DNA from: Lepeophtheirus salmonis
Lineage: Eukaryota; Arthropoda; Copepoda; Siphonostomatoida; Caligidae
NCBI RefSeq assembly: GCF_016086655.4
Contig: NC_052135.2
Location: 23,340,363 to 23,404,362 of the forward strand
DNA length: 64,000 bases
Direction: 5' to 3'
In this document: piece after piece, positions 34,974-47,473 of the stretch
Layout of the letters: each line of letters starts with the position of its first letter
Position numbering within the stretch: the first letter of the stretch is position 1
Program-made: the position numbers and the translations under genes
The notes under the pieces: generated by a model
What the model saw: the letters and a program-made list of their open reading frames with translations, nothing else
Database searches by the model: none
What the model was told of the DNA's origin: nothing

Positions 34974-35669
34974 GGCGGTGTTGTATCTAGTATGTGTAAC
35001 GTTTATATGTATATTTCACGACAAAAAGGCATTGCAAAATTTTTTCATCATATATGCCGAAAAAATCAGGAAATCTGAAGCGCCGTATTTCGTTATATAT
35101 TTAAAGTAAAAAAAAAATTCTTGAAAATTGTTTATATGTTGATGCATATAACTTGTTCACCAGACATGTCATACCTATACATACCATATGATTAAACTGG
35201 GTAGGGAAGAGTTTAATAAAAGACCTAATGTCAATGTTACCAGGTCTTTTAAGCCCGATTATTAAATATGGGGGGGGAGAGAATAAAATGAGATAGAGGA
35301 GGAGGGGGGAGGAAGATTATATTTTTTGATGATGAATGATAGAGACGATGAGAAATATAATATAAATGGGATTAGACCAAATAAATCTGATAATGTGCAA
35401 AGTGGCTGGGAGTCTACACACTACCGAATCTGATATTATGTATGTATCTTATAAATATTTATACCCATTTATAAATAGTAGTATAAAGATAATATTTTCA
35501 CTTACCTTAGAAAGAAGGTATGTAAAGTAATTTATTATGAACTATTACGTGTCTTTCAATATCATTGTCATAGGTACCTACTTACCAAAATTTACTAATA
35601 CCACGGCAATCATTTTGTTTGCAAAGCTATACACCATAAGAAAATCCGAATGTATTTTTAAACTTCATA
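34974..35669. other. AT-rich spacer with small hairpin
   Basis: TAAAAGACCT (35217-35226) and AGGTCTTTTA (35242-35251) form a perfect 10-bp stem with a 15-base loop. A G-rich purine stretch at 35271-35315 follows. The open frame 34888-35109 is an antisense and read-through shadow of the mariner relic. Confidence 0.45.
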
Positions 35670-35930
35670 TACATATACAACTCAATATTTCATAGACATA
35701 TTTGAGTCAATTATAGACTTTGTATTCAAATTTGTGAGATGAGTTAAGATACATAAACATTTTTACTATAAATCAAAACTTTTGTTTGATTATAGAGACT
35801 GATTTGGTTCCTCACAATTAAAATTTGTCAAGTTTTTATTCTTTTAATTGAAAATTAAGTCTGGCTACTTATTTTAAATTTGCGACGCACCCAAAGAGTT
35901 AATAAGAATTAGTTATTGATAGATAATTAC
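35670..35930 (-). mobile_element. Family A element, copy 8 (ends lost)
   Basis: Contains CAACTCAATATTTCATAGACATATTTGAGTC, ATTCAAATTTGTGAGATGAGTTAAGAT, TGATTATAGAG, GCGACGCACCCAAAGAGTTAATAAGAA and TTATTGATAGATAATTA in minus orientation. Terminal repeats missing. Confidence 0.6.
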
Positions 35931-36774
35931 AATCATATTATGGAAGTATGATTGTATGTCTTCTCTTAAAATCGCATAGAGTAGGGTATTTAATTTAAAA
36001 AAGGAAAGAGATACAGACTTTAGACATAAAACAAAAGTTGTTTGGAAATCAGAGTTTTTATCAATATTATTCATCTTTTTAGATAGAAAGAAAGAAAGAA
36101 AGAGAAGCAAATGCAACAACGCCTCTAGCATTAATAGAATAAGTAATTTTTTTTAATGAATGTTATGTATTTAATATAGGGTAAGTATGAACAACTATCA
36201 CTATCTTTAATAAACAAATTATATGTTTGCTGTTGTTTTTCATTACTCACTTTAATACGATTCCTTTCAATGAATTGTTGTAATAATTCGTTCACTAAGT
36301 GTTTTTACCTACTATTATTAATTTTTACATGTAGAATAAATTATATATCGTACATTTATGTATGTGAATGATTGATTCCCATAATACATTTACGTCATTC
36401 TTACAATAATATAAGTAGTTAAAATCAAAGTAATAAAAGAAAGGGATGAAAGCATCACGAGAAACTTTTTTCCTCCCAATAAATTTTCACCGGCACATTC
36501 GTTTAGATACGTAACTTACGGCGATGGCGTCTCATGATGCATGCAAATTTGTTTTACCTGCATTTTTATTCATCATTTAACTCATGGAGGTTGTGTAGTT
36601 AGTTAGTGAATAATCCATAACACTTTTAGGAAAGACAAAAGTTTATATCTGAAGAATAAACATTTAGATTGTATTTTGGGGTCAACTCTAGATTTCTCTG
36701 ATTTTTTCCTCTTCTCGCTGTTATGAAAGTTGATTCGTAGAATTTGAATTAGGTTGTGTTAAGCTGTGAACAGC

Positions 36775-36835
36775 TCTTATTATCTATGTATATTAATAAA
36801 GCAAGGTGTGTACGTCTGTCCACATCTCATTTTAG
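36775..36835 (-). repeat. Family E fragment, minus orientation
   Basis: ATATTAATAAAGCAAGGTGTGTACGTCTGTCC is the complement of the GACAGACGT..CACCTTGCTTTATTAATAT-type block of family E. Only the block near the repeat end is present. Confidence 0.4.
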
Positions 36836-39800
36836 AGTGTGTGCTAAATATCTAAGAACTTTTTGACTACTTGATCTATCCAATAAAGATAAAAACATTG
36901 TGCTATAACTCAACAAATAATGCCAGGTAATGCATTAAATAGTAATACAATAATTTCACAGTTGGGAAAAATTCCTAACTAACTACTGATTTTATGCAAT
37001 TTTTTATTTCTTTTTGAAGGAATAGTTGGAAAATAAAATATAGGAAATAACTTGTTGGGCTACAAATTACAGAACTTGGCTTGAAACAAGATTTTAAATC
37101 TATGTGACAAAACTCCATTGAGAGAATCTTTATGAGATTTTCATGGACTACAAATCTTTTTTTTTTTTAAGTAGGATAGAATATGTCATTGTATTTTTTC
37201 CCTTGTAGTATATCCAATTTATTACCTTCGCTGAATTCACTTTTTCAATTAAATTACAGAGGCGAATTAAGGGAGATTGTATTGTTAGTTTTATAGTAAT
37301 TCATGCTATCCAAAGCGCACATAGCAAACTGATAAGATATTTCCTTACTAACTAAGTTTGGACAGAAGCTAATGACATGATCGTCGTATTCATCACTTTA
37401 CTTGCATAACTTTGATTAGAACGAAGGAATAAGCCGAAATAAAGCAATGTATGAGCCTATTTTTATATATATATGTACAAGTTAATGTCATTTATATTCT
37501 TTGAATTTTATTCTATTTCTTTTTGTTGTTACATGGATTTTATTTACCCTTAGGAAAAAATAGTATCTTTGATCTTTGAGACAAATAGTTATCATTCTGA
37601 AAGTACATACATGCACATGTAAAGATATGTACATATATTGTAAAATTTTGTGTCATGAACGGGAGAGCCATTGAATATATTAATTGCAAAATATGTATTT
37701 GCATATGGTTTTTTGTGCTCCATTTATATTTTACACATTTTTAAATGAGACAACATATTATTTCTTTAATTTATAAAGTTAAACTATTTTTTAAAAATTC
37801 TGTTATTTTCTAACTTTTCAAGCTTTCTTCATTACTTTTAATGTTCTTTAACTACCATACCCATTAAAAATAATAATATAAAAATGAATAAGAAAGGAAG
37901 AGAAAAAACCCTTAAGGCCAAAATTATATAATTATATTTATTATTGTAAAACACAATCCAACGCAAATTAACTCAATGTTTTTTTAAATGTACAATAGAG
38001 TGTACCATAATGACAACAAATCGAAATTTGGTATCACATGATATTTTTTTGTTTGCATTTTATTCAATCTACAAAGAAAATATCCTTCAAATGTCTGAAA
38101 GAAATGATTTTTTTATGATCTTCCTTTAAAACTTTTTAATTGAATCGAGATAGAAGATTTTTATAAATTTATGTATGGTAGGTTCAATTATATCTATCAA
38201 TAATATTTTAGTTATGTTGCTCTATTTTGCTTCAAACTATGCTTCTTTTTATTCTAAACATGTTGCAATTAAATAAATAAACTTTTTTTTTGGCAATGCG
38301 TATTACGCGTACAAATTTTTAAGTTATTCTTCATATTAACAAATTAATTCTCCTTTTTTGAATACCAAGTGTCGGATATCTGATTATCAAATACACTTCA
38401 AGGATTTATTTATACTAAAAAAAAACTCTATTACACTTATTCATCATTTTGGAATAATAAAACATGTCTTTAAATTCTTAAAAGTACGGCATTTTATTTA
38501 TCCTCCGTTCATTTGTAAGGGCTTACTTGTTTAACTTTACTCATAATTTCATTGTATAATTTTTCAAAACAAAACTATGAATGAGTAATTGTTTCTATTT
38601 TTTTTCGCTATTTAATTAATAGGGATTTCAAAATGGAAGATGTGTGCATGCCAACATATACTTTAACTTATTGTTAGTAAAATATATGGAAACAAAAACT
38701 CTTTAATTTTTGTATTTTTTATGCGTCCAAGTACTTTTAATAATAATGGATTTTATAAATTGAGAGATTTATACAGACAAAATTATCATTGTTAACATGC
38801 AATATAACGTAACATATATTCAGTTTGTAATATCATTTTAGATTGTTTTATAACTAAGCCAACGGAATAAAGCAACTACTTACAATAACACAAGTCAACA
38901 AAATTTTACTTTTCAAAAATATTTTCATTTCTATATTCTATTTTAATAGTAAATGACGAATCATAAATGTAAAATCACGAATTACGAATGATTTCTTTTG
39001 TATCAAATTGAGTTTTTGAGAATTTTAAATAATATTTTTTTAAATATTTTATTCTTTTTATAGTTTTGAGACTGCTGTTAGTAAAAAATCAGTGATCCAC
39101 ATGAAAAATAGTTTATTCTATGCAAAATTTTATGTTTGTTTCAAATATACGTTCTTATTTTACAAACTTTGACGTAAGAAAAACTGTACTCTATTCGAAT
39201 AATTAAAAAAAAGTTGAGATAACTAAAGGTACTATTTTATTTTCTTTCAATATAACTAGATTTGAATAATACAACTTTTTATGTATATGGTATTTATGAA
39301 AATAATATTCTGTCAAAATTGTCAAAGATTTGTCAAAAACATCCTAATGACGGCCTTGGGCCTACAAGGAAGTGAATGAAATAATTTTTTATTGACGCCC
39401 GGGTATGATGACAAAAATTATAGCCCTCTTTTTTTTGTAAACAAAAATCCCCAAGTTACGGCGATGTCAAACTCAGATATACAAAGTTTCCAATGTTTAT
39501 TTATTTAATGCTCTAATCCTCTATCTTCAAAAAAAGTACAATTTTCGTCCTGGGAATGTCTGAAAGGATGTTCTTCTTTCAGGCAGTTTACTTTTTTTTT
39601 TCAAAAGACATATTGATGAGTCATTCAAGAACACAATCTTGTAATTACACTTTATACTTAGATGTTATCTCTTTTAGAATAAAATTATAATGATAACAGC
39701 TATAAAACACTGTTTAGACTGTCAACAACAACAAAAAACTAGTACGCAAAAATGCTTAGGATTTACAACCTTAATATCATATATATACATATATAAATAA

Positions 39801-40024
39801 ATATTTAAAAAATAATTAGGGATGGCTTCAAAAATAACAATAAGAAGAAGAGGAACAAAAAGGAAGAGAAGGAATTAAACAAAAAAATAATGCCCTTCCA
39901 CAAAAACCCATAAATCTTTTTCCATTTTTTCTAAAGACAAATTACAAGTTTTCTTTTTAAATTAAAAATAAAAAAAAACACTTTGGTTGGTTGGTTGGTA
40001 TTACTCTTTTCACAATACTCTCTC

Positions 40025-40053
<29 letters not shown>
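40025..40053. repeat. A29 homopolymer
   Basis: Longest A run in the window. It is not preceded by a recognisable retroelement or transcript 3' end, so its origin is unclear. Confidence 0.9.
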
Positions 40054-40055
<2 letters not shown>

Positions 40056-40477
40056 GAAAGCTATTTGTTTGTTTGCGTTTAAAAACAATAAAAATAAAAA
40101 CACAACTTTTAACTCATCAGACTACCCTTTCCTATAATGTAGTTAAATAAACCATCGTCATTTACTTTTTAAATTGTTTTTTTTTTTGAAAAAATACATT
40201 TTTAGCATAACTCAAATTACTTACATACAAATATATGAGAGGGTAAATGAGAGACAAAAATAAAAAAAACCATGTTTTTTTAATACTCTAATGAAGCACA
40301 CACAAATATTTATTTATTTCTAAAGTAAAAATATACACTATTTTTCTATGGATATTCACGTGGAAAGAAAAGAGAGAGAGAGAGAAAAAGAACCAGATAT
40401 TGCTTTCACTTTATATTTTTTTTATTTAAGAAGAATCCTTTTGACTTTTTTTTATAGTCCTACAAAATATAACCTGG

Positions 40478-40770
40478 CCGTTTGTTAAAAAAGAAACATT
40501 AAACAAACGAGTTAACCCTCATAGTTTGGAGAACAATCTGCCATGAGGTTTTATTGGCTTAGCTGCAATCAGCCTTGAGAGCCAGGAAATAAATACAAAT
40601 CTCACTCCCATTCCCCCTCAAGGGTAAAAACCGGAATGACTCCGATGTCCTTAAGTAAAACAAGGACTTATCCCTATAACTCCCCAACAAATCCTCATCT
40701 CCATTATGCATGAGCTCATCCAATTTATACTTAAATAGTATATCCTCAAGAATAAAGATAACAGCTACAG
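40478..40770 (+). mobile_element. Family D element, copy 2
   Basis: GGCCGTTTGTTAAAAAAG, AGTTAACCCTCATAGTTTGGAG, GGTTTTATTGGCTTAGCTGCAATCAGCC, CAAGGACTTATCCCTATAACTCCCCAACAAATCCTCA and TTATGCATGAGCTCATCCAA lie in the same order as at 57950-58235. Short open frames here (40559-40801 minus, 40710-40937 plus) are not conserved with the other copies. Confidence 0.6.
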
Positions 40771-41019
40771 AAAATATAAATACATCTTGTTCAGTTTGCA
40801 ACTACAAAAAGTCTTTGCGCTCGTCTAAGGTAATATTTTTGTACAAATATACAGGTAATAAATACAAATATTTCTTATTTCTTTCTGCAAGGCAATGTTA
40901 TCTAGTGTTTATGAAAATATATATTTATCAATGGTAATTCTCGTACCAAATTATGATAATTAACTGTTTTTAAAGCATCTTAAAAATAATTAGTATTATT
41001 GTATATTCCTTTAATTGGT

Positions 41020-41222
41020 CAGATGGAGTTGAACTGATCTAATATAAGTAAACATTATAGTATTAAAATTACGTCATCTGACAACAAAATTGTCATGGAA
41101 GTCCAATTACACAATTAATATTCCCTTTTCTAGCAGCAAGTGAGTATCGAACCTACACACATTAAGTTGAAGAAAATAATTTCTCCCTAGTGCGTTGTCC
41201 ATTGAGCTTCGTCTCTTCGTTG
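41020..41222 (-). mobile_element. Family C tRNA-derived SINE-like element, copy 1
   Basis: Read on the minus strand, the head GACGAAGCTCAATGGAC contains an A-box-like AGCTCAATGGA, and about 55 bases later GTAGGTTCGATACTCAC contains a B-box-like GGTTCGATACTC. Both resemble internal pol III promoter boxes of tRNA genes. The tail ATAATGTTTACTTATATTAG then CAACTCCATCTG is shared with copies 2 and 4. About 200 bp. The tRNA part is too degenerate to name the parent tRNA. Confidence 0.7.
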
Positions 41223-42473
41223 GATTAATTTTTCTTCTATTTGTGTGAGCTCACCACAAATTAGCTTACAACAAATACATTATTAATACCTTTGTTTATT
41301 TTTCATAGTATTATAATGTAGAGTTTATGAAAATATGTATTGCCCAATAGTGATGTTTTTTTAGTTAATTATGAGGATTAACTGTCCTTAAATCATCTTA
41401 AACAAAATTATTTTTTATTGTATGATAATACATATATGGTTCGGCTTTTCCTGATGAGGTAATTTTGAGAGTAGTAGGATAATTATAACATTTTTATGTG
41501 GATGTAAAAAAAGAAGGGTCTTAAATCAAACAACATCTATTTCTTTTTATATATGAATAAATATATATGTATATATACTAGGGTGTCTCTTTATGTGTAC
41601 TTTATTTTTCCCGGCTATTTTTTGAATAATGGGCAAAATATTAAGGAGCCAGGGTTAATATTTAAGGTTCATTAAAGACAAAAATATTTAGCGCGGCGTA
41701 GTTTTATTATGAAGGGAAGAAAATGGAGAGGTGAGAGAAGTAAAAGTAAAACATGTATTTCAAGGGCCTCTCTAATGTATTTGTAAAGAAAATAAACACA
41801 ACAGAAAAGCTGTTAAGCTCTGATGTTCAAAATGAGCATTAAAAACAAACAATAAAATAAAATATATTTATACATTATTATAAGCATTTCTATTCAATGC
41901 ACCAACATTAAGAGAGACAGAGAAAGGGGATGATAACCATTATAGCCCAAATAAATAAAATAATAATCTATAAACAATTTCTTATATGTATTATAGTCTG
42001 TGAGAGAGGGAAAAAAACTTCATTAAGAATAAATATAAAACATAAAAAGTTTCTTGTAACTACTACATATTACATACCAACGGGACTTCAATATCAGCTT
42101 TTGAAATGTTTTTCTTATTATTTTCGTGTATAAGTATGGGCCTGAAGGCTCTTCCATTCACATCACCCACTTCCTTTAAATTCTTTAAATTGACAACTAC
42201 GTATAATATTAAGTACAGTATGTCTCAATATCACTGGACACTATTGAAGTTAAGGTCAAATCTTTCATTTATTTACAGTTAACAAATGGAGATGTATTGT
42301 TGAGCATTAATTATTAACTTTACATATTATTCTACGTAAATAAACATCAAATTTATTATAAAATATTTGAGCTATAGAAATAAGTGCATGCACAGATTGT
42401 TTAATGTTTACTTTTTTTTAACATTTACTGTGGACTGTGGAGATAATTCTAGGACCACCAGGTACATGAGTAA
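41223..42473. other. AT-rich spacer, nothing recognised
   Basis: No gene or shared repeat identified. Possible mariner leader sequence (TACAGTATGTCTCAATATCA at about 42218) precedes the next relic, without a confirmed partner. Confidence 0.4.
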
Positions 42474-42877
42474 ATGGCAAAATATATAGCATTCTGTACA
42501 AAAATAGTTTGGGCTACAATGTTTTTTTCTGTTTCAAGAGCTCATATAGTGTTGGGAATGGGCTCCATGACACACATCAAAGATCATGCAATCCTACTTA
42601 AAATGAACATTAAGATAAGGGGGACTTTGGTCAGAGGAACTATGGCTTCCATCATCACAAAACCTGAATCCTCTAGACTACTATGTTTATAGAAAAGGAC
42701 ACGTGTAATCTATCACCGAAATATTCTCACTCTGTAAATCTATATGGAGGAGCTCTGGGCCAAATGTCAGCATCGGTCACGAAGTTAGTGTGCCAGCTGT
42801 TCAGAACAGGATTAGAGAGATGTATTGTTGCAGAAAGAATAATTTTGAAAAATAATTTAATATCTCGATATACATAG
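42474..42877 (+). pseudogene. Mariner transposase C-terminal relic
   Basis: The first frame reads SRAHIVLGMGSMTHIKDHAI, resembling the 'VMVLGVVSS-G-VMPPH' stretch of mariner catalytic domains. Another frame gives WLPSSQNLNPLDYYVYRKGH, matching the conserved 'PPSSPDLNPLDYYVW' with the third catalytic Asp (LDYY) kept, though Pro-Asp is changed to Gln-Asn. A third frame (42683-42877) continues IEKDTCNLSPKYSHSV, ALGQMSASVTKLVCQLFR and LERCIVAERI, the family-typical C-terminal end. At least two frameshifts; the second-Asp motif is missing. No inverted repeats confirmed. Confidence 0.75.
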
Positions 42878-43524
42878 TTTAACTTATAATAAATAAATAT
42901 ATGAAATTAATGTTAAAAGAGTTATTACTTTTATTACTTATTAAAAGTTAGTTATTATTAGAGTGTCTACCGCTATTGATATTTATTCTATGTAGAATGT
43001 AAAAATATGGTTCCATAAAATCGTGTGATATTAGTCCTCATAAGATCTTTAACCCAATAACACTCCCATTTAAAATTAGAATTCTTCTGTGAAATTTCAC
43101 ACCATTTTTGTTGAGATTACCAGCATTTACAATTTGAAATTTAGTGCACACAAAAGTTTTGCCTAGAATTGCAAAAATTAATTTATCCATAAATCTATTT
43201 ATCGCGTGTTTTTTTTCATTTTTTTTTTAGATAAAAGTAGTATTAGATTATAGTATTTATAATAAGTTACATACAATTATGAAATCTTGAGGTAAACACC
43301 TTTTAGTAATTTTAATTGGAATGGTCTATTTCCCTAAACGAAATTTATTAATGAAAATATAGATTTCTAGTTTGTTTTTTAGAATTCAAATTTTTTTTTT
43401 GAATAAAACATGTAGTTTTATTTTTTTTGAAGATGCAATATGTTGGAAAACTGTAAGAATATAATTATAGTTTCATAAAATATGTCCTGCTTGTATTTCT
43501 TAGAAAAGAAACTGAAAATTAGTG
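42878..43524. other. AT-rich spacer, nothing recognised
   Basis: Homopolymer-rich AT DNA with no gene or shared repeat identified. Confidence 0.45.
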
Positions 43525-43765
43525 TGGTAAATTTTAGGAAGAGAGCCGCTTAGCTGTCATGACGTTTCATTAGATTAACTGCAATTAACAATGAGATAGA
43601 GGAAAAATAAAACAAAAAACCCTACACACCATATCTAGCTAGGATATAGGCACGAAGTACTACGATGATAATCCCTAATTCTACATCGAGTTCAACAAAG
43701 ACTTAGACTTAAAACTCTCAAACGAATCCTCAAATATCAAATATGATTTGTATGACGTATTAAAT
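43525..43765 (+). mobile_element. Family D element, copy 3
   Basis: GGAAGAGAGCCGCTTAGCTGTCATGACG, TTTCATTAGATTAACTGCAATTA, CCCTAATTCTACATCGAGTTCAACAAAGACTTAGAC and CAAACGAATCCTCA follow the family order. No coding content. Confidence 0.55.
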
Positions 43766-44044
43766 TGAATTTTTTTTACATATGTACCAATTGACATACT
43801 TTTTCACATAAAATAGAGTAAAATAATTTTGCTCAAGTAATAAGGATCTTTTGACAATTTTAATATCATTTTTCATTTATTATATTTGAAAAAAAAATCA
43901 TTCTTACGTGACAATCGAAATATTCCATGAATATGTTTAATATATTAACATATATAATGCATCAACTCAAAAGCAATCTGGATATAATTTAAAGATAAAG
44001 ATAATTCAAAATATTTTTTTTTTTTTTCACAAATTAAGTGTTAG

Positions 44045-44180
44045 TATTTCATACACATATTTTTCAGAGGTCTACTACTTTATATTCAAAATTTCATTAT
44101 CCAATAATGTTATAGTTTAAAATATTTATTTGATTAATGATAGTTCATTTGACACCAATATGGCTTGTCAAATAATGTTT
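44045..44180 (-). repeat. Family A fragment, copy 9
   Basis: TATTTCATACACATATTTTTCAG, TATATTCAAAATTTC, TATAGTTTAAAATATTTATTTGATTAATGATAG and CACCAATATGGCTTGTCAAATAA align with the left portion of minus-orientation family A copies. Confidence 0.45.
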
Positions 44181-44859
44181 TTTTTCTGTAATTATAAAAG
44201 GGAATTTTTGGCGGCTCTTAAGCGTACTTTGCGCCGCCTCCAAAAGATTAGTGAGAATATTTTAATAATAGATATAGTAGATTATTGGTTCGGATTCAAT
44301 TTGAGAGAAAATTATTTTAGCTTACTTTATTGTTGACGGCTACATATGTTGACTTAGTAGCTGTATTTAAGATGTACTGGCTCCTCTCGTAAAATAAACT
44401 TCACATATCAAATAAAAAAAAACAGTTTCAAATTTAATAACTTCTTCAATAAACGTATCCATATAATATATATATTATTTTTTTATTGACATAACCACAA
44501 TGGACTTTATATCAAACATCTGTTAACATAAAAATATGATGATAAATAAAAAAATTCATTAAAATAAATCATTGAAGCATGGAGCAATTTCCCCTTTTTT
44601 CATATTTGGATTCGATGGCCTAAGGCAAAAAAAAAAAAAAAACCCCTCTGCTTTCACTTTTTTTTAAGTAAGAAAAAATACATGTGTACAATGTACATAA
44701 ATGTGACATGTTTTTTTACAATGCTTTTATGTAACACAAAGTCTTTCATTTCATAAGCATTTTAAGCATTTTACCCATTATTTGGTCATTTTGTATTAGT
44801 TTGAAGAGGACTTACAAGAAAGTGTATATTGAAATGATACAATACATGCGTATATTTCA
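44181..44859. other. AT-rich spacer, nothing recognised
   Basis: No gene or shared repeat identified. The plus open frame 44130-44336 starts at TTG, overlaps the family A fragment, and is not a gene. Confidence 0.4.
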
Positions 44860-44869
44860 GGTGGTCCTT

Positions 44870-45290
44870 GATAATCAATTTTTTACTTATACTTGTCTGA
44901 CCCATTCATTCTGCTCCCTTCATTGTAAAACATCAAATCGGATAAAGTCTTTGATTTTAATTCATATTTAATAGTGACCCTTGCTTCTTAATGTATTGTC
45001 ATATATTCAAAAGTTATGTAAAATAACAGCTTTGTCTCTGAGTAATAAATTAATTTATGATAATAATTTTACTAATTTGATAGTTTGTAATTAGATTACC
45101 TAATTTTGTATCCACAAAACAAACCATTATTTGGTGAACTCCACTCTCCTCCATAGTGGTAAAGTTTGTATTTATTTATTTACTTGTTTAAAGATAAAAA
45201 CGTCAGCAAATGTTGGAAAATTTACAATTTCATCAAAAACTTAGGATTATTAGAACGGATTAAAAGGGTGCGAGAATGAAAATAAAAATC
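44870..45290 (+). repeat. Family G dispersed repeat, copy 2
   Basis: Blocks CTCCCTTCATTGTAAAACATC, TTTGATTTTAATTCATATTTAATAGTG, CCCTTGCTTCTTAATGTATTG, ACAAAACAAACCATTATTTGGTGAACTCC and TTATTAGAACGGAT mirror copy 1 at 30840-31470 in the same order and orientation. Confidence 0.5.
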
Positions 45291-45736
45291 CTTAACTTTT
45301 TAAATACAATACAAGAGTCACTCTAATGTACATCCTTCTAAAAGTATAGATAAGTTGCTTTTTAGTCTTATTTTGCTTATAAATTTCTTTCTAGTGTTAA
45401 TTAACATAAATTATACAAAATAAATAAATAATATGTACTAACATACAACTTAGGGATTATCAACTTCTCATCTTGGGAAGAGGTGCAAATATTCCTTCAT
45501 GTACTTTGCTACAAGTTTATATGCCTTGTTAATAATAACCATATATATACTAACATACATGCAATGAAATATAAATATACCAGGATATATGTTGGACTTA
45601 ATAGGCTGGAAAATATATTTAATAAATATAAAGGAAAACACCTTGTCGTATGCGATGTTTGGATATTATTTATGCTCGGGTCCATAGAGGTGAGAGGACG
45701 CTCGTAAACACAAAGACAAAGTAGAAAGATTTTTTC
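45291..45736. other. AT-rich spacer, nothing recognised
   Basis: No gene or shared repeat identified; short open frames begin at non-ATG codons. Confidence 0.4.
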
Positions 45737-46045
45737 TCAATTGATGGTAGATAATTTTTGAGTTCTTCAACAAGTTATCCACAATTTCTATCAACAAATT
45801 ATTCTTATTTATCTTTTGGGTGTATCGTAAATTGGACTTGAAGTGGATAAAATTGATCATCGCAATACAAAAATGAGACATTATTATATTGGATTGGAAA
45901 AGATACCTATTGGAACCAAAATAAGTTTTTTGAATCAAATACAGATTTTCAAGTATTGGTATTTTTTTTTTTTTTGTATCTTAATCCATCTCACAAATTT
46001 GAATAATAAGCCTTTTAATTAACTGAAACATTTTTATGCAATATT
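45737..46045 (+). mobile_element. Family A element, copy 10 (ends lost)
   Basis: TTCTCAATTGATGGTAGATAATTTTTG, TATCCACAATTTCTATCAACAAATTATTCTTATT, CTTTTGGGTGTATCGTAAATTGGACTTGAAGTGG, ATCGCAATACAAAAATGAGA, TTGGAACCAAAATAAG and ATCTCACAAATTTGAATAATAAGCC are in family order. The minus open frame 45666-45938 is a shadow. Confidence 0.6.
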
Positions 46046-46059
46046 TTTATACAAGTGGG

Positions 46060-46135
46060 AGTACCTGGCATAGCTTGGAATTATCAGGCGATGACAACAG
46101 ATATGCAAACCTTGCTTTATAAATATGTAATCTAC
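46060..46135 (+). repeat. Family E fragment
   Basis: GTACCTGGCATAGCTTGGAATTATCAGGCGATGACAACAGATATGC then CTTGCTTTATAAATATGTAATC. Adjacent sequence at 46395-46450 (ATCGAACAGACAAACTTTGCTTTATT) repeats the end block, suggesting two nested or adjacent copies. Confidence 0.5.
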
Positions 46136-46136
46136 T

Positions 46137-46790
46137 TACGAAGTAAGACTTGCGTTTATTTTCTTTTTCTTATAAGTACTTTCATCTAATCAAATGAAAC
46201 ACGATGACTGCCATCCTGCTCCTCTCTCAAACATTCTTCTAATTGCCATGGTTACCATGTTAATTTTTTTTTCTACATATTAAAAATGCTTACGATTTAC
46301 AATCTTAACTACCTACCCATACTATATCTGGTATGTAATTCCCCTTACTTTTCTTTTTTAAGAGGTCACGCTGAGCTTAGCCACACACGTTCATTGTTTA
46401 AAATGAGTCATCGAACAGACAAACTTTGCTTTATTTGTATTAAGATTTTATCCCGCAAAAATTGTGGCGTAAAAAATCAATCTTCTATAGGAAAAAATTA
46501 CGTTTTATGGAATTAAAGCTAGCAAAACATCATTACTGTGCAATAAATTGCTATAAATTTCAATCCATAATTCATGAAGACTCTGATTTACAGCTTTGTC
46601 TTCCAGGAAGTTTTTGTTCTTGTTTTTAATATTATTATATATAAATGTATTTTAAATAAACTTTTCTTTCTATATTTAAAAAAAAAGTATACCAAGTTTC
46701 TAGGCAATTGAAAAAAACAAACAAAAAAACAAAGTAATAATGTATAGAAATTAGAGAATCCTGTTGATTGTGTAAATTATTTAAACGAAT
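46137..46790. other. Spacer with a second family E block
   Basis: Includes GACAGACAAACTTTGC-type family E text near 46414-46450 and otherwise AT-rich sequence. The plus open frame 46286-46516 runs through this block, starts at a TTG-like codon context and is not recognised. Confidence 0.4.
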
Positions 46791-46794
46791 ATTT

Positions 46795-46930
46795 TTATGC
46801 GACCAATCTAGACAGTATTTCTTTAATGGACCAAATTTATTTGGTCAAACAAAATTATAAACGTCTCAAGTTGGCCCAGAGTTTCTCTGACCAAAACCCA
46901 ATACCAATCTAAATTCCATTATAAATGTAA
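46795..46930 (-). mobile_element. Family B element, copy 5 (fragment)
   Basis: GACCAATCTAGACAGTATTTCTTTAATGGACC and AAATTTATTTGGTC are the complement of the family B left block (GGACC-GTACTAATTTGGTC ... GAAGTTCGGTCTGGACCGGTC). A TGACGTCAT site lies nearby at 46963-46971, possibly from the same element. Confidence 0.45.
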
Positions 46931-46999
46931 ACCTACCTTAGATTTAAAACAAATTAAATGTAGTGACGTCATTTCCTATTTTAGATTTAAATCGAATTG

Positions 47000-47473
47000 G
47001 TGCAATGTAGTAAAATATAAAATAAAAAAACTATTGCATGTACGACTAAAATTATCTAATAAACATTTACCAAAAGCTTTGGCTTTTTTTTTTTTAAATA
47101 AATGAGATAAATATTTTATACTTCATAAAAATGACCTTAGAACTACAGGTCTAAATCACGACTATTGGATACAAATGAATTATCCATAAAATAAACTTCT
47201 AAAAGAAAAAATATTTTTGAAAACGTTAAAAATTGTATAAATTCCACAAAATTGGCATTTATTTTGATTTTTCTTTATCTACAATAGGAACTTGAATAAA
47301 ATTGACTTTAGACATGTATAAAGTCAATTTGAATTCAATGGATTTAAAAAGACAATTTTCTTACATTTAGAATTGTAATTTTTTTTTGAATCAGAATCAA
47401 AAGTTAATTTTGGAAAATTCTTCGATAGATGACACTTGAATATTGATTATAGGAAATATAAATTCACATAAAG
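47000..47473. other. AT-rich spacer, nothing recognised
   Basis: No gene or shared repeat identified. Confidence 0.45.

Larger units (their letters stand above)
35931..40477. other. 4.5 kb of AT-rich DNA with simple repeats, no gene recognised
   Basis: Contains (GAAA)n at about 36084-36103, a family E fragment at about 36775-36835, (TTGG)4 at 39983-39998, A29 at 40025-40053 and (AG)n at about 40370-40385. Slightly GC-richer patches at 36480-36560 and 39345-39410 give no recognisable product on either strand. The low-complexity minus frame 35913-36131 is not a gene. Confidence 0.45.

Noticed and set aside
35217..35251. 10-bp stem hairpin as a bacterial-type terminator or microRNA
   Set aside because: The genome is eukaryotic, the stem is too short for a microRNA precursor, and no gene precedes it.
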